Both the position numbers and the translations under genes were made by a program. A model generated the notes under the pieces. It was given only the letters and a program-made list of their open reading frames with translations, had not been told where the DNA came from and did not search any database. Positions 36,874 through 44,598 of a stretch of DNA of 64,000 nt are shown piece after piece. Positions within the stretch are counted from its first letter, which is position 1; the number at the start of each line of letters is the position of its first letter. Origin of the DNA: Burkholderia sp. Ax-1719 (GTDB taxonomy: Bacteria > Pseudomonadota > Gammaproteobacteria > Burkholderiales > Burkholderiaceae); contig NZ_VWWJ01000001.1 of NCBI RefSeq assembly GCF_011753055.1, forward strand, positions 186,001 through 250,000. Reading direction: 5' to 3'.

Positions 36874-37644
36874 ATGGATAACAACGAATCGCAGTCGTCA
36901 TGGCTTCAGGCTGCCACGCGTCATGAAGCGGACACCATCGGGGATCGCTCCGTCATTAGCATCGGTCTCTTCGATTGCTCCGGTCAGCATGGCGTCCTCT
37001 ACGACGTGCTGACGCACGCCGAGTATCTGTGCATCGAAATCAGGACGATCGACGAACTCGCTACGATGCTGCGGCGTGGCGCGCTCGATATGCTCATTGT
37101 GGCGGGCTTCGCACGCGACAGCCGCAGCATCGAGGCGCTTAACCTCGTGCGCACCGACATCGTGCCCGATGTGCCGTTACTGATCGTTGGCGAGCCGGAT
37201 AATGCAGATGCCGAATCGCTGGCGCTCAACGCAGGCGCGGACGACTACCTCGTGGAATCGCGTTCGCCCGAAGTGCTGATTGCTCGCGTCGCGTCACTGC
37301 TGCGCCGCGTACGTCGCCGCCAGGCCGCGACGCTTGAGCGGTACGGCGACTATGAATTCGATACGAGCCGCGGCATCGTCACGCTACGCGGCAGCACGGT
37401 CACGCTGACCCAGCGCGAATTCGACCTGGCCCGGCTGCTGTTCCGGCATCTCAACGCGCCGCTGTCGCGCGCGCAGATCTTCGAATCGGTCTGGCGTCAG
37501 TCCTTCGGCGTCACCTCGCGCACGGTGGATACGCACATCTGCTGGCTGCGCTCGAAGCTCCAGTTGCATCCCGTCAACGGCTATGTGGTGACGTCCGTGC
37601 ATGGCTACGGCTATCGGCTCGAAGCCGTGCGGGAGACGCGCTAG
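36874..37644 (+). CDS. OmpR-type winged-helix regulator with degenerate receiver
   Basis: A 256-residue two-domain regulator. The receiver-like domain (about 20-140) lacks the phosphoacceptor: where receivers read VVDxxLP this one reads IVAGFARD, and the conserved Lys position reads YLVESRSPE. The C-terminal OmpR/PhoB winged helix is intact (TLTQREFDLARLLFRHLNAPLSRAQIFESVW ... RTVDTHICWLRSKL ... VHGYGYRL). It should bind DNA without classical phosphorylation control. No sensor kinase gene is near. Start uncertain: ATG 36874 or GTG 36808. It converges with a paralogous regulator 28 bases away. Confidence 0.85.
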   Translation: MDNNESQSSWLQAATRHEADTIGDRSVISIGLFDCSGQHGVLYDVLTHAEYLCIEIRTIDELATMLRRGALDMLIVAGFARDSRSIEALNLVRTDIVPDVPLLIVGEPDNADAESLALNAGADDYLVESRSPEVLIARVASLLRRVRRRQAATLERYGDYEFDTSRGIVTLRGSTVTLTQREFDLARLLFRHLNAPLSRAQIFESVWRQSFGVTSRTVDTHICWLRSKLQLHPVNGYVVTSVHGYGYRLEAVRETR

Positions 37645-37672
37645 CGCTGCCGTATCCAGCCGCCCAAAACGG

Positions 37673-38356
37673 CTAGATGCGGTCGAGGCGATAGCCGCGT
37701 CCATGTACCGAAGTAAGCCGGTAGCCGCTTTCAGGAACGAGATTCAGCTTTGTGCGCAGGCGGCTGATCTGCGTGTCGACACTACGCATGTTGATATCGA
37801 TCTCGCCTTGCCAGATCAGATCGAGAATGTGTTCGCGCGACAGCGTCGTGCCCATGTGCTGATAGAACAGCAGCGCAAGCCTGAATTGCCGGGAGGTCAA
37901 ATGAATCGGGTTGCCGTTGCGCGAAACACTGCAGTCGACCGGGTCGAACTCGAAAGCGTTGGCGTGTTGATCGGCGCGCTCAAGGTAATCCGTGCGTACG
38001 CGGCGCAACACCGAGGCCACGCGCGCACGCAACACGCCCGCTTCGACCGGACGGTTCAGACAGGCGTCAGCACCGCCATTCAAGGCGCAGACTTCGTCGC
38101 CTTCGGCCTGGAGCGAGGTCACGTACAAAACCGGAATCTGTACAGAGACGATCGCCCTGACCGTGCCCAGCACGCGCAAACCCGTCATGTCGGGCAAGGC
38201 GTGATCGACCACGAGGAGATCGAAGGTTTCGCGTCGCAGTGCGCGCAATAACGCGCTTCCCAGTGCAAAGTAATGGCATATGCAGCCTTCGCCCGGCAAC
38301 GTCCGGGCGACGAGTGCCTCCAGTTCAGCATCGGCGGTCAATAGGGCAAGTCTCAT
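37673..38356 (-). CDS. OmpR-type response regulator with atypical receiver
   Basis: A 227-residue response regulator. The receiver domain keeps the phosphoacceptor Asp in LLVVDHALPDMTG, but the conserved Lys is replaced (CLNRPVE) and the usual acidic pair near the start reads TADAE. The winged helix is complete (HLTSRQFRLALLFYQHMGTTLSREHILDLIW ... RSVDTQISRLRTKL ... VHGRGYRL). It ends convergent to its degenerate paralogue with 28 bases between the stops. No kinase gene is adjacent, so the pair looks like orphan regulators. Confidence 0.88.
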   Translation of the reverse strand: MRLALLTADAELEALVARTLPGEGCICHYFALGSALLRALRRETFDLLVVDHALPDMTGLRVLGTVRAIVSVQIPVLYVTSLQAEGDEVCALNGGADACLNRPVEAGVLRARVASVLRRVRTDYLERADQHANAFEFDPVDCSVSRNGNPIHLTSRQFRLALLFYQHMGTTLSREHILDLIWQGEIDINMRSVDTQISRLRTKLNLVPESGYRLTSVHGRGYRLDRI

Positions 38357-38793
38357 AAGTCAAACACGTCGTGTACTTTCTGGCGTCACCTGCTCACCGG
38401 GAAAAAAAAGGCCAGTCGGACGTGCACGTCCAGACCGGCAAATGAAGTTGGTCTAAGGTGAGGGGGAGCACCAGAGTCTGCGCTGCGACCAACCTCGGGC
38501 CAGGAAAGTCAGCGCATGTGACCATTCCGGGACGCATGGCAACCATCTTCGTGCTTTCCTGGGATTGCGCACAATCTCGCCATGAACAATCTCATTATTG
38601 AGCAAAGCGACTGAAGGGGTTGTTAAATCATGTCGCATGGATGTGGCATTGCGCACGCGCAATGGCGCGTCTGTGCTGCGACGCGACACGGCATCGCCGC
38701 CGCTTTTTCGACAAAACCAGCAGGATGACTAATTAATCGCGATCCCACCGCGACATCACCCGCGCTTCGCTCAGCAGAACGAAGCGCGTTGCC
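38357..38793. other. Intergenic region with an orphan terminator and possible small RNA
   Basis: About 437 bases between two minus-strand genes. Next to the NrsF-like gene is a perfect 9-bp hairpin (38761-38769 with 38780-38788) without a T run. Some 320 bases further on, at 38402-38438, is a strong minus-strand terminator. The stretch between them (about 38440-38755) has no recognisable protein gene; a 78-codon minus-strand frame at 38453-38689 has no support. A small RNA or long 3' untranslated region is possible. Confidence 0.45.
38402..38438 (-). terminator. Strong minus-strand terminator upstream of the regulator gene
   Basis: Read on the minus strand the stem holds the perfect palindrome GGACGTGCACGTCC (38418-38431) flanked by pairing GCCGGTC and GACTGGC arms, then eight T. 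It ends transcripts entering from the right and insulates the regulator gene at 37673-38356. Confidence 0.82.
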
Positions 38794-39435
38794 TTACCAG
38801 CGCAGCAGACGCGGGCCGAGCCATGCGCCGATCGCCGCGGGCATCAGCATGCCGATGGCGTACCAGATGCTCCAGAACGCCGGGCTCATTTCCGGGCAGT
38901 GGACGCAGTAGGCGATGGTGGCGAGCGCGCTCGCGAAGAGTCCCGCCGCCGCGCCTGCAAGACGCGGTCGCGTTGGCGCCAGCCCTTTCGCGGCCCAGAA
39001 CACCGCGACGAAGGTCGGCACCGAAAGCAGCAGGATATTGAATGGGCAACTGCGCCACGAAAGCCCGAGCATCAGCGGCACGCGTTCGGCGGGCGCTGCG
39101 GTGCCCAACGTCACCCAGGCCGCCAGCCACACCGCGACGAACGGCGCGGCCACCAGCGCCCACGCGTAACCGCCGCGCACGCCGGGCCGCCCGAGTCGGC
39201 TTACCGTCAGCGCAGCCGCGATTGCCACCGCCATCGGGAAGGCAATCTTGGCCCAGAAGATCGGCGTTTGCGCGACGTCCATCAGATCGTGACGCACGCC
39301 GAACACGACGGCCACCAGCACGAGCGAGCCTGCGAGCCCAAGCGGCAACGCGCGCGCGAAACGGCGCACGACCGCCTTGCGGTCCACGCGCGTGACGCCG
39401 GTGGACAGCAGCGTGATGAGATCGTCGGTTTTCAT
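38794..39435 (-). CDS. NrsF-like (DUF1109) anti-sigma factor
   Basis: A 213-residue integral membrane protein with about six hydrophobic segments and the DUF1109 start [18 protein letters not shown]. It has cysteines in WRSCPFNIL and [10 protein letters not shown], the positions where NrsF proteins of the Caulobacter SigF system carry redox/metal-responsive cysteines. Its ATG overlaps the sigma factor stop as ATGA, so the two are made together. It should hold the ECF sigma factor at the membrane until heavy-metal or oxidative stress releases it; this role is transferred from the family. Confidence 0.88.
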   Translation of the reverse strand: MKTDDLITLLSTGVTRVDRKAVVRRFARALPLGLAGSLVLVAVVFGVRHDLMDVAQTPIFWAKIAFPMAVAIAAALTVSRLGRPGVRGGYAWALVAAPFVAVWLAAWVTLGTAAPAERVPLMLGLSWRSCPFNILLLSVPTFVAVFWAAKGLAPTRPRLAGAAAGLFASALATIAYCVHCPEMSPAFWSIWYAIGMLMPAAIGAWLGPRLLRW

Positions 39436-39977
39436 TGCGCCCCCCGGATACGCGCGGCAAGCGCTTTCAGGCCACGGTGGATGCCCACCTTGACGGCCGA
39501 TTCGGACAGCCCGGTGAGCTTCGCGGCCTCCACCACCGAACGCCCCTCCAGCTTCACATGGACGATGGGCAGGCGCTGCTTGTCCGGCAACTGGTCGAGG
39601 AGCTTGCCGATATCGCGGCGCGCCTGGGCCGGTTCGTCGTCGGCTTGCGCGAACAGGTCGGTGTGATCGTCGAGCGGGTCGTTGAGCGATTCGCGCCGGG
39701 AGCGCGAGCGAAAGAAGTCCATCAGCTTGTAGCGGGCGATCGCGTGCACCCAGGCGGTCAGCGGTTCGTCGGGACGCCATGTGTGGCGTGCATTGTGCAC
39801 CGCGAGCAGGATCTCCTGCACGAGGTCTTCCACATCGTCGTGCAACTGCGGGATGCGCCGGCGCAGGTACGCGCGCAAGTGGCGCGTGAGCTCCTGCAGA
39901 AAAGTGCGGTACGCATCGGCGTCCCCTTCGAGGCCGCTCACGAACAGCGCTTTGAGACGGATTTCCGCTGGGTACAA
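39432..39977 (-). CDS. ECF family RNA polymerase sigma factor
   Basis: An ECF sigma factor of 181 residues if TTG 39977 is used. That start has AGGA seven bases upstream and gives the normal length; the frame stays open to 40190, which would add a low-complexity leader unlike the family. Region 2 includes [45 protein letters not shown], and region 4 the [23 protein letters not shown] helix-turn-helix. The paired DUF1109 anti-sigma gene follows with a 4-base overlap. Expected targets are the operon itself and stress genes. Confidence 0.88.
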   Translation of the reverse strand: MYPAEIRLKALFVSGLEGDADAYRTFLQELTRHLRAYLRRRIPQLHDDVEDLVQEILLAVHNARHTWRPDEPLTAWVHAIARYKLMDFFRSRSRRESLNDPLDDHTDLFAQADDEPAQARRDIGKLLDQLPDKQRLPIVHVKLEGRSVVEAAKLTGLSESAVKVGIHRGLKALAARIRGAQ

Positions 39978-40436
39978 AGGGCGTCCTGGGTTGTCGCGAC
40001 GATGGGATGCCGCTCCCGCGACGGCGTGTCTGGTAGCGTCGTCGATTCGGGGCGCGGTCGGGTGAGGGTAGCCGATGCCGTCGTGCGCCGCAATACCGCC
40101 CATCGCGCCCACGGCGGCGCTCACTGCCCCGCCCTGCGCGCCGGCTTCGTCCGCCCGCCGCCACTGCGTTGCCCGGTTCGCCCAGCTCACGTTTGCGTTC
40201 TCCAGATGTGGGTGCCGCGGCGCACACTCGCGTGTGTGGCCTCTCGACTTAGTTCGTTCGCGGCGGGCGGCGGGTTACAGGCCACGCAACTTTTTCTGTT
40301 TTGATGGCGGTGGCTCTACGACCTTTGCGCTTCGTGGATCTTTCAAGGAGCCACGCGCCGGGTTACCTTGATGGACCTTTGACGCAATTTCTGCGTACAC
40401 GCGACATCCTGGTCGCACGAACCGAGCGAGTGAAGC
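39978..40436. other. Divergent intergenic region
   Basis: About 459 bases between the ECF sigma gene (if it starts at TTG 39977) and the plus-strand acetyltransferase. Long open frames cross it on both strands only because of high G+C. It should hold the sigma operon promoter. No hairpin or repeat stood out. Confidence 0.35.
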
Positions 40437-41147
40437 ATGGCAGCGAGAACGAACGAGTATCAGCAACCCATCGGCGCGGCGCTGGAGGGCTGGACGCCGC
40501 GCGAGCGGCCCGCCCGCGTGACGCTCGAAGGCGCGCGTTGCCGCATCGAGCCTGTCGATGTCGAACGGCATGCCGCCGATCTCTTCGAAGCGTACAGCGC
40601 CGCGCCCGACGGCAGCGACTGGACCTATCTGTTCATCGGCCCCTTCGCGGATTTCGCGTCCTTTCGCGCCTACCTCGAAAAAGCCGCCGCTTCCGAAGAT
40701 CCCCTGCACTACACCATCATCGATCGCGCGAGCGGCAAGGCCGTCGGCACCTTCGCGCTGATGCGCATCGATCCGGCGCACGGCGCCATCGAGGTCGGCA
40801 GCGTAACGTTCTCGCCGCTGCTCAAGCGCACGGCGCTCTCCACCGAGGCGCAATACCTGCTGATGCGCTACGCCTTCGACCAGCTCGGCTACCGCCGCTA
40901 CGAATGGAAGTGCGACAGCCTCAATGCGCCGTCGCGCAAGACCGCGCAGCGCCTGGGCTTCCAGTTCGAGGGTATCTTCCGCCAGGCCGTGGTGTACAAG
41001 GGCCGCAGCCGCGACACGGCCTGGTACGCGATCATCGACCAGGACTGGCCGCAGGTGAAGCGCGCGTTCGAAACCTGGCTCGCGCCCGCCAATTTCGACG
41101 CGCAAGGCAACCAGCGCGCTTCGCTCGCAAGCCTGCGCGATGCCTGA
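40437..41147 (+). CDS. GNAT N-acetyltransferase (RimJ/RimL-like)
   Basis: A 236-residue acetyltransferase related to the group that begins RVTLEGARCRIEPVDVERHA and has the block EVGSVTFSPLLKRTALSTEAQYLLMRYAFDQLGYRRYEWKCDSLN, with NAPSRKTAQRLGFQFEG for acetyl-CoA binding. These enzymes acetylate ribosomal protein or peptide N-termini or small amines. Its last eight bases overlap the start of a second acetyltransferase gene, so the two form a translationally coupled pair. Confidence 0.88.
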   Translation: MAARTNEYQQPIGAALEGWTPRERPARVTLEGARCRIEPVDVERHAADLFEAYSAAPDGSDWTYLFIGPFADFASFRAYLEKAAASEDPLHYTIIDRASGKAVGTFALMRIDPAHGAIEVGSVTFSPLLKRTALSTEAQYLLMRYAFDQLGYRRYEWKCDSLNAPSRKTAQRLGFQFEGIFRQAVVYKGRSRDTAWYAIIDQDWPQVKRAFETWLAPANFDAQGNQRASLASLRDA

Positions 41148-41586
41148 AGCGATCGTCATCCGCGATATCGCGAGCGCCGACCGGGCGGACTGGCTCCGCC
41201 TCTGGGCGGGCTACAACGCGTTCTATGAGACCGAAGTCGCGCCGCGGATCAGCGAGCGCACCTGGCAGCGCCTGCTCGACGCCGATGCGGCCCTGTTCGG
41301 CCGCATCGCGCAAGTGGACGCACGCGTGGTCGGCTTCAGCCTGAGCGTGCTGCACGAGGGCACCTGGGTCGACGCGCCGATCTGCTATCTGGAAGATCTG
41401 TTCGTCGATCCCGCCGCGCGCGGCGCCGGGGTGGGCCGCGCGCTGATCGCCGATCTGGTCGCGCTGGGCAAGCAGCGCGGCTGGTCGCGCCTCTATTGGC
41501 ACACACGCGAGGACAACCCTGCGCGCAAGCTCTACGACGAATTCACCGCCGCCGACGACTTCGTGCGCTACCGTCTCACACTCTGA
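41140..41586 (+). CDS. GNAT family N-acetyltransferase
   Basis: A 148-residue single-domain GNAT enzyme with the acetyl-CoA pyrophosphate loop DPAARGAGVGRALIADL (Q/RxxGxG/A) and the later LYWHTREDNPARKLYDEF segment, which resembles the small-amine or spermidine-type acetyltransferases. The start overlaps the end of the upstream acetyltransferase by eight bases, indicating one transcript. Substrate unknown; the coupled arrangement may mean both act on the same toxin or metabolite. Confidence 0.87.
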   Translation: MPEAIVIRDIASADRADWLRLWAGYNAFYETEVAPRISERTWQRLLDADAALFGRIAQVDARVVGFSLSVLHEGTWVDAPICYLEDLFVDPAARGAGVGRALIADLVALGKQRGWSRLYWHTREDNPARKLYDEFTAADDFVRYRLTL

Positions 41587-41724
41587 GATGCGTTTCACCT
41601 ATGAAACCTAGGGTTTCACCCAGCTGTCAATCAGAAAAACTGATCGCAAGCATCAATTTAATGCGTTTCCCATAAGCGTTCCGATGCGGCAAAGTGTCAT
41701 CTCCGCGAATGGAGTGATCTCCAA

Positions 41725-42582
41725 GTGAACCAACGCATTGATCCGTCCCTGCTTGCCCCGCCCGATCTGTCGTTCGCGACGCTCGACTCGGGCGTCGTTC
41801 TGCCTTACCTCGAACGGGGGACGGGTGAGCCGCTGCTGTTCGTACACGGCTCGCTGTGCGATTACCGCTACTGGGCGCCGCAGCTCGACGGCCTTGAAGA
41901 CGATTTCCGCTGCATCGCGCCGAGCCTGAGCCATTACTGGCCGGCCGCCGACGCCTGTATTCAAGGCGAGTTCGGCTGGGAAAGCCATCTGCACGAACTG
42001 GCCGAGTTCATCGACGCGCTGGGTCTGGAATCCGTGCACCTCGTCGGCCACTCGCGCGGCGGCAGCATCGCCTATCACCTCGCGCGCCGTTATCCGCGTC
42101 TGGTACGCACGCTCGTGCTGGCCGATCCGGGTGGCCCGCTGCGCCGCCTCGAAGAAGACGACGACGTCCTGCCGCCCGCCACCAACGCGCTGCGCACGCG
42201 CGCGGCCGATCTGATCGGCAATGGTCAGCTCGAAGACGGTCTGGAACTGTTTGTGGATTCGGTGAGCATTCCCGGCGCATGGCGCAAGAGCACGCACGAA
42301 TTCCGCGAAATGGCGATCGCCAATGCGACGACGCTGCCCAAGCAACTGGACGACCCGCTGCCCGCCTACACGCGCCGCCCGGCCGCCGACATCAAGTGCC
42401 GCACGCTGCTGATCGACGGCCAGCGCAGCCCGCTGATGTTCCGCAACAACGTCGAAGCGCTCGAAGAATGGATCGACTTCGCACAGCGCGTGACCATGAA
42501 GGGCGCAACGCACGGCATGAACGGCACGCACGCCGATCTCTTCAACACGCACGTGCGCAACTTCATCTACGAAGGCCGATAA
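41725..42582 (+). CDS. Alpha/beta hydrolase
   Basis: A 285-residue alpha/beta hydrolase. It has the oxyanion-hole HG at 41-42 (LFVHGSLCDYRYW), the nucleophile Ser110 in GHSRGGS, an acid residue in LLIDGQRSP and a late catalytic His in KGATHGMNGTH. It is soluble, without signal peptide. It should cleave an ester, lactone or C-C bond; the substrate is unknown. The start is GTG 41725. It is a single-gene unit, with a G+C-rich hairpin after the stop. Confidence 0.85.
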   Translation: MNQRIDPSLLAPPDLSFATLDSGVVLPYLERGTGEPLLFVHGSLCDYRYWAPQLDGLEDDFRCIAPSLSHYWPAADACIQGEFGWESHLHELAEFIDALGLESVHLVGHSRGGSIAYHLARRYPRLVRTLVLADPGGPLRRLEEDDDVLPPATNALRTRAADLIGNGQLEDGLELFVDSVSIPGAWRKSTHEFREMAIANATTLPKQLDDPLPAYTRRPAADIKCRTLLIDGQRSPLMFRNNVEALEEWIDFAQRVTMKGATHGMNGTHADLFNTHVRNFIYEGR

Positions 42583-42591
42583 AGCCTGTCA

Positions 42592-42621
42592 GGCGCGCGT
42601 ATTCCTCCCTCGCGCGCCCTT
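42592..42621 (+). terminator. Hairpin between convergent genes
   Basis: An 8-bp stem (GGCGCGCG with CGCGCGCC, loop 11 bases) is followed by CTTTCT. It starts ten bases after the hydrolase stop and lies 15 bases before the convergent VOC gene stop. The short T run makes it a moderate candidate. Confidence 0.5.
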
Positions 42622-42635
42622 TCTGATTCAGGCGT

Positions 42636-43061
42636 TCATTTGGCAAACAGCTGCCCGATATCCTTGAACGCCTTGAATTCCAGCGCATTGCCGCACGGAT
42701 CGAACAGGAACATCGTGGCCTGTTCGCCCACCTGCCCCTGAAAGCGGATATACGGCTCGATCACGAACTGCGTGCCGAACTCGCGCAGCCGTTGCGCCAG
42801 CGCTTCCCACCGCTCCCATTCCAGCACCACGCCGAAATGCGGCACCGGCACGTCATGACCATCAACGGCGTTGGTGTGCGCGGCTTCCTGCGAAGCGGTT
42901 TTCGGATGCTCGTGAATCACCAGCTGATGCCCGAAAAAATCGAAATCGACCCAGTGGTCGCTCGAACGCCCTTCCGCGAGACCGAACACGCGGCCATAAA
43001 AATCGCGCGCGGCGGCCAGATCGTAGACGGGAATCGCCAGGTGAAACGGCGAAAGACTCAT
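42636..43061 (-). CDS. VOC family protein (glyoxalase-like)
   Basis: A 141-residue vicinal-oxygen-chelate protein. Both beta-alpha-beta-beta-beta units are visible: [23 protein letters not shown] with the metal-ligand His at the start, then [17 protein letters not shown] at the end with the Glu ligand. It is a small metal-dependent isomerase, dioxygenase or resistance protein; substrate unknown. ATG 43061 is chosen because GGAAGGAGC precedes it. It is divergent from a LysR gene, which probably regulates it. Confidence 0.87.
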   Translation of the reverse strand: MSLSPFHLAIPVYDLAAARDFYGRVFGLAEGRSSDHWVDFDFFGHQLVIHEHPKTASQEAAHTNAVDGHDVPVPHFGVVLEWERWEALAQRLREFGTQFVIEPYIRFQGQVGEQATMFLFDPCGNALEFKAFKDIGQLFAK

Positions 43062-43163
43062 GGCTTGCTCCTTCCTGTTTTCTCTGTGTCGCGCCATGGT
43101 AGGCCGCGCGGTTGAAAAATAAAATCAATATATAATTTCGCAATTCATCAATTATTTTTGTGA

Positions 43164-44036
43164 ATGATCCGCGAGCTGACCACCCTGCTGGCCGTGGCGC
43201 GCGAAGGCACCTTTGCCGCCGCCGGCAAGCGCATCGGCCTGACCCAGGCCGCCGTGAGCGCACAGATGCAGCGTCTCGAAGCCGAACTGGGCTTCGCGCT
43301 GTTCGAGCGCGAGGGACGCCATGCGCGTCTGAACGTGCGCGGCCGGCAGGTGCTGGGACAGGCGCAGGAAGTGTTGCGGCTCTACGGCAAGCTGAGCACC
43401 GTGAGCGTCGACCCCGCCGCCGAGGTGCGCGTGAATATCGGCGCGATTGCATCGGTGCAGCGCGCGCAGTTGCCTGGTGCGCTCGCCGCGTTTCATCGCC
43501 AATGTCCGGGCGCGCATACGCGCGTGATTCCGGGGCTGTCGATGGAGCTCGTCAATCTCGTCGATGCGGGCGAACTCGATTTCGCCGCGATCATTCGCCC
43601 ACCCTTCGCCCTGCAAAGCGATCTGCGCTGGAGCCCCATCGCCAGCGAGCCGTTCCGGCTGATCGTGCCGCGCGCGCTCAAAGGCAACGACTGGATGGCG
43701 CTGCTCGCGCAGCAGGCGTTTATCCGCTATGACCGCGCTTCGTTTGGTGGGCGTCAGGTCGATCGCTTCCTCAAGCGCATGCAGATCGTCGTGCAGGAAG
43801 TGTGCGAGCTCGACGAGCTGGAAGCGATCGTGAAGCTGGTCGGCAATGGCGTGGGCGTAGCGCTCGTGCCGCAGACCGCCACCTGGCGACGTTGGCCCGC
43901 GGACGTGCGCGCTATCGATCTCGGTCACCATACGTTTCATCGCGATATCGGCGTCGTGCATCGCGACGCCGTGCAGATGAGCGAAGCGGCAAGGGTACTG
44001 CTTGGGTTGCTTGCGGGTCAGGGTGCGGTGGGGTGA
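43164..44036 (+). CDS. LysR family transcriptional regulator
   Basis: A 290-residue LysR regulator with the N-terminal helix-turn-helix (LTTLLAVAREGTFAAAGKRIGLTQAAVSAQMQRLEAELGFALFER). It is divergent from the VOC gene, with a markedly A+T-rich 100-base intergenic stretch that includes the partial dyad AATTCATCAATT. By the usual LysR rule it regulates that VOC gene and itself. Its 3' end overlaps the convergent GFA-domain gene by 19 bases. Confidence 0.92.
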   Translation: MIRELTTLLAVAREGTFAAAGKRIGLTQAAVSAQMQRLEAELGFALFEREGRHARLNVRGRQVLGQAQEVLRLYGKLSTVSVDPAAEVRVNIGAIASVQRAQLPGALAAFHRQCPGAHTRVIPGLSMELVNLVDAGELDFAAIIRPPFALQSDLRWSPIASEPFRLIVPRALKGNDWMALLAQQAFIRYDRASFGGRQVDRFLKRMQIVVQEVCELDELEAIVKLVGNGVGVALVPQTATWRRWPADVRAIDLGHHTFHRDIGVVHRDAVQMSEAARVLLGLLAGQGAVG

Positions 44037-44461
44037 TCGTCGTCGATGGTCGGGCCGTCCCAGCCGTCGAGGTATTTGATCAGCGAATCGCGCACTTCGA
44101 CTACGCGATGCCGGTAGAACAGATGCATCGTCGGCGTGCGGTTTTCGGGCAGCGCGCCATCGTGCGCACGCGCGAGCAGGCTGTTTAGCACCACTCGCAA
44201 GCCAAGACGATTGGTGCCGAACACCGTCTCGCCGCACGCCGGGCAAAACGCGCGCGACATCTGCTTCGTGGGATGCTGAAAGACCTGTAGCGCGCCCTGC
44301 GTCACGACGTCCCCGCTTGGCCATGCGGTAGCCGAAAGCATCGACGTGGCGTAGAAGTCGCGGCAGCTTGCACAGTGGCAGTTCGCGCGCGCGGCAGGTT
44401 CGCCGATCAGATCGATTTTGACCGCGCCGCAAAGGCAGGCAAGCTGGGTGGAATCGCCCAT
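44018..44461 (-). CDS. GFA-domain (glutathione-dependent formaldehyde-activating-like) protein
   Basis: A 147-residue zinc protein with the CENP-V/GFA fold. Cysteine pairs of the fold are visible: CLCGAVKID, ANCHCASC and ALFCPACGE-type CPACGETVFG. Family members were named for glutathione/formaldehyde binding, but most have no confirmed substrate. It has no signal peptide. Its 3' end overlaps that of the convergent LysR gene by 19 bases. Confidence 0.87.
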   Translation of the reverse strand: MGDSTQLACLCGAVKIDLIGEPAARANCHCASCRDFYATSMLSATAWPSGDVVTQGALQVFQHPTKQMSRAFCPACGETVFGTNRLGLRVVLNSLLARAHDGALPENRTPTMHLFYRHRVVEVRDSLIKYLDGWDGPTIDDDHPTAP

Positions 44462-44536
44462 GACGTCTCCCTTTAGTTTGATGCGCGCGATTTGACCACG
44501 TTTCGCGCCCTCCCCCTTTGTTGCGTGTCATGCCAA

Positions 44537-44573
44537 TAAAAAACCACGGCGCGCTTCGCAGCGCAACCGTGGT
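44537..44573 (-). terminator. Terminator after the phospholipase C gene
   Basis: Read on the minus strand there is an ACCACGG/CCGTGGT stem with an inner GCGC pairing, followed by six T. It begins about 25 bases after the phospholipase stop. Confidence 0.75.
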
Positions 44574-44598
44574 CTTTGCAGCCCGAGAAAACCGCCTA

